From: Photobacterium angustum
GTDB taxonomy: Bacteria > Pseudomonadota > Gammaproteobacteria > Enterobacterales > Vibrionaceae
Direction of reading: 5' to 3'
Assembly: GCF_003026365.1 (NCBI RefSeq)
Contig: NZ_PYOM01000006.1
Span: forward strand, 124,001 to 188,000
DNA length: 64,000 nt
Under the pieces are notes generated by a model that saw only the letters and a program-made list of their open reading frames with translations, was not told the origin of the DNA and made no database searches. Below, one piece after another: positions 56,233-63,337 of the stretch; the stretch's first letter is position 1; each line of letters opens with the position of its first letter. A program made the position numbers and the translations under genes.

Positions 56233-58143
56233 ATGTCTAAAGAAGCACCAGCATCATCCTTACCACTTATTATTGCCGGTCCTATTTTACGTAAAGCGAC
56301 AGCAACGCAATTAGTACTATGGTTTGTGACCACGGAACGATTGAATGCTACTTTTTACTTATATCAACAAGGTGATGATATCCCGTGCTATCAAGCCACT
56401 ATTGCAGATGAACATCAAATTCAAATCGGTAAAAATGCTTGGGTTGTACTCGCACAGTTTGAGGGTGAATTTGCAGTTAATACTCCACTTGCTTATCAAC
56501 TTGACACCCAGCAAGGGCTTTTAACCGATTTAATACCGTCACTGACCTACGATAATGAATCCATGATTAGCATTGTGATCAACACTAAAGCCGATTATGT
56601 GTTACATGGCTCTTGTCGTAACCCTCATTATCCAAGTAAAGACAGCTTAGTGATTGCAGATAGAAAAGTAGCTGAGCAACCTATTCTTGAACGCCCAAGT
56701 CTATTAATGATGAGTGGTGATCAAATTTACGCTGATCATGTTGCAGGCCCAACACTTGATGCTATTGAGCAAGTAATCCAACTGCTAGGCCTACCTACTG
56801 AAACGTTCGAACAGTCTAGCATTGCAGATACAGATGCCTTGTATCATAGTCCTTATCATTTATATGGACGAGATAAATTATTACCGACGTATATTGATAC
56901 TCAAACGTGGTTAGGTAAATTATTGCCTGATCGTGTTGTGCCTATTTTTAGCTCGCGAGAATGTGAAAATCATCTGATCAGTTTTAGTGAATTTTTTGCG
57001 ATGTATTTACTGGTATGGTCACCAACATTATGGGAATGGGTTGATCGTGAGCGTTTCGAGAAACAGAAATTCACCTGTGGTGGGGTACAAATTGCGCCTA
57101 AATGGCAGCAACAGTGGCACGAAGAAAGCCATATTATGGATGATTTCGTTCAAGGCCTGCCGCAAGTTCAACGTTTGTTTGCACATATTCCGACGTATAT
57201 GATTTTCGATGATCATGATGTGACGGATGACTATATGCTTAATCGTCGCTGGGAAACCGCAGCGTTTAATAACTTATTTTCGCGTCGAATTATTGGTAAT
57301 GCACTTATAAGCTACTGGCTATGTCAGGCTTGGGGCAATGCTCCCGAGAAATTTGAACAGCCTTTCCTTGATGACGCCAAGCGATACTTTGCTGAGCCCT
57401 GTAATCAAACACAAGATGCATTTATCGCGCGGTTAAATCAGTTTGAGCAATGGCACTATACCATTTCAACCACACCTAAAATGGTAGTATTAGATACGCG
57501 TACTCGACGTTGGCGTTCAGAATCGAATGATAACCGTCCATCAGGGTTAATGGATTGGGAAGCCATGATTGAGTTTCAGCAGGAATTACTCCATGAACCA
57601 GCGGTGATTATTGTTTCTGCTGCACCAATGTTCGGTGTAAAGTTTATTGAAACATTGCAACGAATGATGACATGGATAGGGCAACCATTACTCGTTGATG
57701 CAGAAAACTGGATGGCGCATCCGGGCTCTGCCAATACATTACTGAGTATTTTTACCCATACCAAAACACCGACCCAATTTATTATTTTATCTGGCGATGT
57801 CCATTATTCTTTTGCTTATGACATCACACTTCGTAACCATAAAGGTAAATTCCATATTTATCAGATCACTTGTAGTGGTTTAAAAAATGAATTCCCAAAT
57901 CGCTTATTACGCTTTTGTGATGCAATGGATAGAGCACTATATAGTCCTCATTCTCCGTTAAACTGGTTTACCAAGCGTAAGAAATTGCTGATTGAAAAGC
58001 GTGATCCTGACATTGTAGGTGCACATCGATTGGTGAATCGAAGTGCAATAGGAGAGTTATATCTTGCATCAGATGGCACGCCGAAAGTGATAGAAATCTT
58101 AACTGCTGAAGGTGAAACTATCCATTTCCCAGTAAAAAAGTAA
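56233..58143 (+). CDS. PhoD-type metallophosphatase
   Basis: A 636-residue protein of the alkaline phosphatase D/metallophosphatase group. The metal-binding motifs are LMMSGDQIYADHVAGP, MIFDDHDVTDDYMLNRRW, and LSGDVHYSFAYD, as in PhoD-like enzymes. The N-terminal ~115 residues form an Ig-like domain. No signal peptide or Tat motif is visible at the start (MSKEAPASSLPLIIAGPILR), so it is predicted cytoplasmic, unlike classical secreted PhoD. Substrate unknown. Shares its upstream region with the LysR gene's end only; monocistronic. Confidence 0.88.
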   Translation: MSKEAPASSLPLIIAGPILRKATATQLVLWFVTTERLNATFYLYQQGDDIPCYQATIADEHQIQIGKNAWVVLAQFEGEFAVNTPLAYQLDTQQGLLTDLIPSLTYDNESMISIVINTKADYVLHGSCRNPHYPSKDSLVIADRKVAEQPILERPSLLMMSGDQIYADHVAGPTLDAIEQVIQLLGLPTETFEQSSIADTDALYHSPYHLYGRDKLLPTYIDTQTWLGKLLPDRVVPIFSSRECENHLISFSEFFAMYLLVWSPTLWEWVDRERFEKQKFTCGGVQIAPKWQQQWHEESHIMDDFVQGLPQVQRLFAHIPTYMIFDDHDVTDDYMLNRRWETAAFNNLFSRRIIGNALISYWLCQAWGNAPEKFEQPFLDDAKRYFAEPCNQTQDAFIARLNQFEQWHYTISTTPKMVVLDTRTRRWRSESNDNRPSGLMDWEAMIEFQQELLHEPAVIIVSAAPMFGVKFIETLQRMMTWIGQPLLVDAENWMAHPGSANTLLSIFTHTKTPTQFIILSGDVHYSFAYDITLRNHKGKFHIYQITCSGLKNEFPNRLLRFCDAMDRALYSPHSPLNWFTKRKKLLIEKRDPDIVGAHRLVNRSAIGELYLASDGTPKVIEILTAEGETIHFPVKK

Positions 58144-58356
58144 GGGTTATGTCAAACTGTGTTAACTTGGTGTAATTATTTTTTATCCTAGTTATAACAA
58201 TGGGTTAAAGTAATGATGCTGATAGCTTTTGAGTGTTTTTTTCATTTATTTTCATTTTTTATAAGATCCTATACATAAAATAGCTTAATTTGAGGGCTCT
58301 AAAGTGCTAAATTATAGGGCATTGCTCAAAGTGAGTTTGCTATAGGATTAGGTATT

Positions 58357-58710
58357 TTGAGAAAACGATTGATGAGTCAGTTATACAATGAAAAGGTATT
58401 TGTTGCCTTTTTATTTTTATCTTTTACAGGTTTGGCTGGGGCTCTTTTTTTCGTTGGTGAAAAGACTTATGACATTGATTCTGTTGCAGGCGAAGTAACA
58501 GAAACGTTCTCAAAGTTTGAAACAGGAGAGCGAGAATTAGTTTTAAAAGTTATACCAGAAGACAGTGAAAAAGCAGTGAGTGTTCCTATCAAGTCGAGTG
58601 TTTTTTGTCCGGTAGGTTCTGATGTTATACTGTTTAAAAAAGAATGTAAGTTATTTGGACCTACAGAATATGAACTTATTTCATGTGGCTGTGATATTAA
58701 TACTTATTAA
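58357..58710 (+). CDS. Hypothetical single-pass membrane protein
   Basis: Not recognised. A protein of up to 117 residues with one transmembrane helix (VFVAFLFLSFTGLAGALFFVG, about 14-34) and an extracytoplasmic domain of about 80 residues. Three of its four cysteines cluster near the C-terminus (KKECKLFG, ISCGCDINTY), plus one in VFCPVG, compatible with disulfides. The first start is TTG with TAGGT upstream; ATG at 58372 is the alternative. No terminator recognised behind it. Confidence 0.7.
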   Translation: MRKRLMSQLYNEKVFVAFLFLSFTGLAGALFFVGEKTYDIDSVAGEVTETFSKFETGERELVLKVIPEDSEKAVSVPIKSSVFCPVGSDVILFKKECKLFGPTEYELISCGCDINTY

Positions 58711-58957
58711 TATAAAATAAAGTAATAAATATTTATTTACATTAAAAAATTAACCTCTATTTTCCTATCAATAATACAATTTAGTTTTCCTTAGTGGTCC
58801 TTCACTTATTCAGGGTTTATAGTTAGATAGTTTTAAGTTTATCTATTAGCCTTTTGTTATAAGTCTCTATTAGATGTTTTTTATTCTGATTTTCTAGCAA
58901 GGACGATAAAAAGTCGTTAGCAAAATATTTAAAATATAGCGCTGAATACCCTTATCC

Positions 58958-58981
58958 ACGCCACACATGGGCGTTTTTTAT
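58958..58981 (+). terminator. Terminator-like hairpin without a gene upstream
   Basis: ACGCC / GGCGT stem with a short loop and six T, about 250 bp after the nearest plus-strand stop codon. Confidence 0.55.
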
Positions 58982-59112
58982 GCCTGTCGATAAAACATGG
59001 AACAGTAATAAATTATCTAACCACGAAGCGCACAGCCTCCCAAGGAATCTGTTACTGTGAGGTAAACACCACTATTCCTTCCCTCCCGCGCGCTGCATTT
59101 TAAAAAATATTT

Positions 59113-59220
59113 CAGTTTAATGATCTGTCGTTATTGCTAACCACGTGATTTTGTTGGTTGCTGTGTGTTTTTCGTGGCGTTTTTTATCAATTTAATGATC
59201 TCGTTAATGAATAACCACGG
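59113..59220. repeat. Imperfect direct repeat pair
   Basis: Copies at 59113-59147 and 59188-59220 share CA[GA]TTTAATGATCT, then CGTTA[TA]TG, then TAACCACG, with a two-base gap and few substitutions. Their spacing is about 75 bp. Confidence 0.5.
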
Positions 59221-59362
59221 CAAGACAAAACCAGTAACGGCAAGGCTTGCAGCGGTATTTGGTTAAAAGAATAAACTGAAACGAAACAAGTAGTTGCGAG
59301 GTGTTGGTAGTAACGATATAAAGTGATAGATTTTTACTTTTATTAACCAAATTTGGGGCTTT

Positions 59363-59938
59363 ATGGACAGTATTACTTTGATAACCAGTTTTGGAACTTT
59401 CCTATTGGGAGCCGCAAGTGCAGGTTTTATCTCATATATAACGTCAAGAAATAAAGAGGCTGGAAAAATTGATGCAATAGATGAGAAGTTAGAAAAAGTT
59501 GTAAGTCAGCAAAAATCACTAACAATCGTTACAGAAAAAATAAAATCTGATGTGGATATAAAAAATTGGATAAGTAAAGAAAATAGAATATTACGAAGAG
59601 AAAAAATAGAGCTTTTATATTCAAAGTTAGAAGAATTATATTTTCATAGAGGAGTCTATATATTTGAAAGAGAACAGGAAAATGCATTTCTTTTTCATAG
59701 GTTGGTTACTGATATAAAAGTAATAATTGAGTTATATTTTAATCATGACAATGAATTTGATTCAGATTTGGATGAATTTTTTAAAATTTATGAAGAAACA
59801 GTTGAAATAGCCTCAATAACTTGTGAGGAAGAAAAAGAAAAAGCAGCAATTTTATTTATGGAAAGATATAAAATACCACATTTAATTTTAATAAAGAAAA
59901 TTCAAGGTTTAATGAGGGATGAACTGGAAGAATCATAG
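59363..59938 (+). CDS. Hypothetical membrane-anchored coiled-coil protein
   Basis: Not recognised. The protein has 191 residues with an N-terminal transmembrane segment (ITSFGTFLLGAASAGFISYI, about 5-25), then a coiled coil (DAIDEKLEKVVSQQKSLTIVTEKI) and an acidic all-helical cytoplasmic domain with FHRGVYIFEREQENAFLFHRL. Codon use is richer in AGA, ATA and TTA than the neighbours and the DNA is very AT-rich, suggesting recent acquisition. Weak ribosome site (GGGGCTTT). No obvious toxin, nuclease or defence motif. Confidence 0.72.
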   Translation: MDSITLITSFGTFLLGAASAGFISYITSRNKEAGKIDAIDEKLEKVVSQQKSLTIVTEKIKSDVDIKNWISKENRILRREKIELLYSKLEELYFHRGVYIFEREQENAFLFHRLVTDIKVIIELYFNHDNEFDSDLDEFFKIYEETVEIASITCEEEKEKAAILFMERYKIPHLILIKKIQGLMRDELEES

Positions 59939-60352
59939 GTCATTAGTGATAATTATCATAAATACCTCATGTGCGCTAAAAGAGAAATTATTATTTGTTT
60001 TGGGTTTGAAATATAAAATTTAGTATTAATTGTAATAATTATTATGAATAATATTTTTATGCTGAATCAGCAATAACACTGAAAAATGATGTTGCCGCAT
60101 GTTTTTTGTCGCCATTTTTAATGGTTGCTTTTTTAAGTTATTGTATTTATGTGTTTTTTATTTGATCTGTAATAATGTTACGTTATTTTCCATTTTTTAT
60201 ATTTTCCATCTTGAATTTAAAGAGATTTAATACCTAAAAGTAATAAATTGACCTATTATTGACTTGGAAATGACGTCGTTAAGACATAGGTTTATCTGGT
60301 AGATAGATACTGTCAGGGTCATATTAAAACAGTATTCGTTACAGGGGTTTGT
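59939..60352. other. 414-bp AT-rich region before lipoprotein cassette
   Basis: No gene seen. A 12-bp palindrome TGATAATTATCA lies at 59947-59958, and the promoter of the first lipoprotein gene must lie near its end. Confidence 0.45.
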
Positions 60353-61141
60353 ATGAAAAAAACAATTATCGCGATGGCTATCGCAGGTTTATTTTTAGTT
60401 GGTTGTGATCAGGCAAAACAAGATACAGCTACAGATAGTACATCTGCTGCCCAACATTCAACCGTTGAAATGAAAGACAAAGTGACGGAACAATCTAGTA
60501 CGGCGTTAGATGCAACTAAAGATACGGTGTCCGATGCTGCTGATGTAGTCAAAGATAAAACCAATAAAATGGTTGATAAAGCGTCTGAATTAAGTGATTC
60601 AGCGGTTCAAAAAGCGTCGGAGATGACAGACTCTGTAAAAGAGAAGACTGCTGATGTGGTTGATAAGTCAAAGCAAGCTGTTGATAATTCAGTTGATTCT
60701 ATGAAAGAGAAAGCAAATGAATTGAAAGATTCTTTAACAAATTCATCAGCTGATGAAAAGACTTCTGCGGCAGTTGCAGAAATGAATAGTTCAGTATCAG
60801 AAGTAAAAGATACTGTTGCTGATGATTCAAAAGCGTTAATGGATGCGACAAAAGAAAAAGCAACTGAAGCGTCTGATGCAGTCAATAGCGCTAAAGGTGC
60901 CGCAGATCATTCAATGGATGAAATGAAACATTCAGCAACGGAAATGAAAGATGCTGCTATGGATAAAACAGCAGAGGCAGAAGATAACGTAAAAAGTGCC
61001 GCAAATGATGCAATGAAATCTGTCGATGACTCAGCTGAAGCTGCGCAAGACAAAGCCGCTGAAATGACCGATTCTGCCGTTGATAAAACAGAAAATGCTG
61101 CTGGTGATATAGAGAATAAAGCATCCGATTTATTAAATTAA
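60353..61141 (+). CDS. Lipoprotein with LEA-like helical repeats (262 aa)
   Basis: An exported lipoprotein of 262 residues. Signal peptide MKKTIIAMAIAGLFLVG is followed by the lipidated Cys18. Asp at +2 and Gln at +3 (CDQ) form the inner-membrane retention signal known from E. coli. The mature chain is a long Lys/Asp/Ala/Ser amphipathic repeat (DSAVQKASEMTDSVKEKTAD, KDTVADDSKALMDATKEKA) resembling LEA/YtxH-type stress proteins and YjdJ-like sequences. No catalytic residues. First of three tandem lipoproteins; a long hairpin follows. Confidence 0.85.
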   Translation: MKKTIIAMAIAGLFLVGCDQAKQDTATDSTSAAQHSTVEMKDKVTEQSSTALDATKDTVSDAADVVKDKTNKMVDKASELSDSAVQKASEMTDSVKEKTADVVDKSKQAVDNSVDSMKEKANELKDSLTNSSADEKTSAAVAEMNSSVSEVKDTVADDSKALMDATKEKATEASDAVNSAKGAADHSMDEMKHSATEMKDAAMDKTAEAEDNVKSAANDAMKSVDDSAEAAQDKAAEMTDSAVDKTENAAGDIENKASDLLN

Positions 61142-61167
61142 ACGCGCTAAAATTTCGAATTTTATAG

Positions 61168-61215
61168 CAAGATACCGTGAAACTCTTAGTTGTGAGTTTC
61201 AAGGTATCTTGTTTC
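61168..61215 (+). terminator. Long hairpin between first and second lipoprotein genes
   Basis: CAAGATACC-g-TGAAACTC pairs with GAGTTTCA-a-GGTATCTTG (17 bp with one mismatch), then TTTCTTCT. Could be terminator or mRNA stabiliser; it stops only 6 bp before the next gene's ribosome site. Confidence 0.65.
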
Positions 61216-61231
61216 TTCTAAGGAGATTAAG

Positions 61232-61603
61232 ATGAAAAAAACACTATTAGTTGCTGCAATTCTTGGTTTAGCACTTGTTGGCTGTGACCAAAGCACAGAT
61301 AAAACTGCGACAGATATGCAAAACAAGGCATCAGATACCGCAACACAAGTAATTGATTCAACCAAAGAAGCTGCCACTGATGCTGTTGATTCAACCAAAG
61401 CAGTTGCCAATGATGCTGTTGATTCAACTAAAGCAGCTGCCAATGACGCTGTTGATGCCACAAAGCAAGCGGCTGACGATACAGCAAAAGCGGCGAATGA
61501 TGTTGCAGATAAAGCAGTTGATGCCACAAAAGAGATGGCTGATGATGCAGGTAAAGCTGCGGACAATATGAAAGACGCAGTTAAGGATGCAACTGCTGAG
61601 TAA
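61232..61603 (+). CDS. Lipoprotein with 11-residue LEA-like repeats (123 aa)
   Basis: A 123-residue lipoprotein with signal MKKTLLVAAILGLALVG and lipidated Cys18, again followed by Asp-Gln. The mature chain is an almost perfect 11-residue repeat of the form D-A-[VT]-D-[SA]-T-K-x-A-x-[ND], with 33-bp periodicity in the DNA between about 61350 and 61540, as in group 3 LEA proteins that form helices on drying or at membranes. The ribosome site AAGGAGATTAAG is shared letter for letter with the next gene. Probable paralogue of the upstream gene. Confidence 0.86.
   Translation: MKKTLLVAAILGLALVGCDQSTDKTATDMQNKASDTATQVIDSTKEAATDAVDSTKAVANDAVDSTKAAANDAVDATKQAADDTAKAANDVADKAVDATKEMADDAGKAADNMKDAVKDATAE
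61350..61540 (+). repeat. 33-bp degenerate tandem repeat (11-residue units)
   Basis: Repeating units such as GATGCTGTTGATTCAACCAA recur about every 33 bp within the small lipoprotein gene and encode the LEA-like 11-mers. Confidence 0.75.
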
Positions 61604-61685
61604 TTGATAACATAGTTTATTATGGTGTTCTGTTTTATGACGTGTACATATCCATAATATTTTGTGTTATTTCAAGGAGATTAAG

Positions 61686-62150
61686 ATGAAAAAAACGCTT
61701 TTAGCTACAGCCCTTCTTGGTTTAGTGCTTGTGGGTTGTGATCAAGCTTCAGATAAAACCTCATCAACATCATCTGCGGCGAATGATCAAGTTACAGAAT
61801 TATCACAGGCTGCTGATAATGCGAAGAACTCACTTGATTGGATGGGTGAGTATACAGGTATTGAGCCTTGTGCTGATTGTTCTGGGATTGAAACAAGCTT
61901 AACGCTAAAAGACGATGGCTCTTACATTTTAGATCAAACCTATCAAGGTAAAGAAACCAAACCTTTAACCACAGAAGGTAAGTTTGACTGGAATGATAAA
62001 GGCGATACGATCACCTTGAATTTAGGTGGTGGTCAAACAGCGCAGTATTTCGTGGGTGAACAACGTATCTTCCATCTAGATAAAGATGGTAAACGTGTCC
62101 AAGGTGATCTTGCTGATGCGTATACATTAAAAAAACAAGATCACAAATAA
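61686..62150 (+). CDS. NlpE-like copper/surface-sensing lipoprotein
   Basis: A lipoprotein of 154 residues. Signal MKKTLLATALLGLVLVG, Cys18, then Asp-Gln as in its two neighbours. After a Ser/Thr-rich linker comes an NlpE N-terminal-type beta barrel: WMGEYTGIEPCADCSGIETSLTLKDDGSYIL with the CxxC metal/redox motif, then EGKFDWNDKGDTITL and YFVGEQRIFHLDKDGKR. E. coli NlpE has an additional C-terminal OB domain that is absent. NlpE activates the Cpx stress system when mislocalised. Start at 61686 has AAGGAGATTAAG; an in-frame codon eight earlier does not. Confidence 0.88.
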   Translation: MKKTLLATALLGLVLVGCDQASDKTSSTSSAANDQVTELSQAADNAKNSLDWMGEYTGIEPCADCSGIETSLTLKDDGSYILDQTYQGKETKPLTTEGKFDWNDKGDTITLNLGGGQTAQYFVGEQRIFHLDKDGKRVQGDLADAYTLKKQDHK

Positions 62151-62188
62151 CCCATTATGCTGGGAACACTTTGCTGTTAGCATATATA

Positions 62189-62212
62189 TTAAGCCCTGAT
62201 CACAGGGCTTAA
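62189..62212 (+). terminator. Terminator of lipoprotein cassette
   Basis: TTAAGCCCTG / CAGGGCTTAA perfect 10-bp stem with ATCA loop, 38 bp after the NlpE-like gene and before the converging LysR gene. Confidence 0.78.
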
Positions 62213-62252
62213 TTATATCTATTACTAGGATAGGCGATGCAGATAGCTAGCA

Positions 62253-63158
62253 TTACTGAGAGCGTTGGATTTCATCATCTACCCAGCGTAAGAGTTGCTT
62301 AATGGCTCGTGAAAGCACTTGGTTTTGACGCACGATATAGCCCAAGCTGGTTGTCGGGAAATCAGGCAGTGGTGTTATTTGTGTTTGTAAGTGTGGTTTT
62401 GAATGTAAAGAAAAACTCGGTACTATCGCGACACCAAATCCTGCTTCTGCCCAATCAATCTGCGCATCTACACTGCCTACTTCCATCACATGGTACTTCT
62501 TTAAATTTAATAAAGGTAATGCCATATCAATTAATTCACGGGTTCGGGTATCGTGACCGAGCAAAATCAAGGTGGGTTCTTCTGCTGCGAGAGGTTCGAC
62601 TGGAATGATCTGCGAAGGGTTAGCCGACAGTGCTTGCCAGCGTGATAAGCCATTACCTAATGCGCACCACTTCACTTGTCTTAATTCAGTAAAATGCAGT
62701 GGTTGACTCTCTTTCTGTGCAATAACGAATCCCAGATCCGCTTTCGCGCTTTTGACTAACTCGGTTGCTTGAGATGAAGTGGTATTAAAAAGAGACAGAT
62801 CAATCCCCGGATATTCTTTCTTGAAAGACTGAAAAGGGCTAATTAATAACAAACGAGAAATAATATCACTGGCTGCTATGGTTAAAGTACCGCGATTAAG
62901 CTCATTAATAGCATTCAGATCGGCCTGACAGATTTGCAGTTCCATTAAAGTATTTTCTGCACTTTGTAACAGACGTTCACCGGCTTGAGTCAAACGAAAA
63001 GGGTTACGCTCAATTAACTTAACCCGTGTGGTTTGTTCTAATTGCTTGAGATGAAGGCTTACATTAGGTTGCGTCATATGTAGCGCAGCTGCAGTTTTAC
63101 CAAAGTGTTGGTGCTTTGCCAAAGCGACAAAGGTATTGAGCCAGTGGATATCAATCAT
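62253..63158 (-). CDS. LysR family regulator, divergent to PurA-like gene
   Basis: A 301-residue LysR-type regulator. Helix-turn-helix: IHWLNTFVALAKHQHFGKTAAALHMTQPNVSLHLKQLEQTTRVKL. Effector domain ~90-300, with LTIAASDIISRLLLISPFQSFKKEYPGIDLSLF and EAGFGVAIVPSFSLHSKP, both standard for the family. It lies 179 bp from the divergent purA-like gene and is the obvious candidate to control it. Inducer unknown. Confidence 0.93.
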   Translation of the reverse strand: MIDIHWLNTFVALAKHQHFGKTAAALHMTQPNVSLHLKQLEQTTRVKLIERNPFRLTQAGERLLQSAENTLMELQICQADLNAINELNRGTLTIAASDIISRLLLISPFQSFKKEYPGIDLSLFNTTSSQATELVKSAKADLGFVIAQKESQPLHFTELRQVKWCALGNGLSRWQALSANPSQIIPVEPLAAEEPTLILLGHDTRTRELIDMALPLLNLKKYHVMEVGSVDAQIDWAEAGFGVAIVPSFSLHSKPHLQTQITPLPDFPTTSLGYIVRQNQVLSRAIKQLLRWVDDEIQRSQ

Positions 63159-63218
63159 ATTCGCAATGATTCCCTAAGCAGTAGATGATACTAATCATCA
63201 TACATAACATATTGAGTA

Positions 63219-63256
63219 GATAAGATTAACCATACTCCAGATATGATATTCTTATC
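63219..63256. promoter_or_regulatory. Inverted repeat in LysR/purA divergent region
   Basis: GATAAGA (63219-63225) and TCTTATC (63250-63256) are perfect 7-bp arms 24 bp apart, midway between the two genes. A possible regulator site, weak on sequence grounds alone. Confidence 0.25.
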
Positions 63257-63337
63257 AAGTTAATAACGATTATTAATTATTCTTATTAATTGGATGAGCA
63301 TAGGATAGTCGTCATTGCTTTTGAGGAGATTCAAATT

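Larger units (their letters stand above)
58711..59362. other. 652-bp non-coding segment with hairpins and imperfect repeats
   Basis: No coding frame. A terminator-like hairpin (ACGCC / GGCGT then six T) lies near 58958-58981. Two imperfect copies of a ~33-bp element (59113-59147 and 59188-59220) share TTTAATGATCT and TAACCACG, with a further TAACCACG near 59021. A CGTGGCGTTTTTT end follows near 59173-59186. Could contain a small RNA or the remnant of an excised element. Confidence 0.5.

Noticed and set aside
58900-59360. Integron attC site or transposon ends
   Set aside because: The repeated TAACCACG and nearby inverted repeats lack the paired core sites of attC, and no integrase or transposase is present.
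59363-59938. Defence-system effector
   Set aside because: The membrane anchor and coiled coil are reminiscent of some effectors, but no enzymatic motif or partner defence gene is present.
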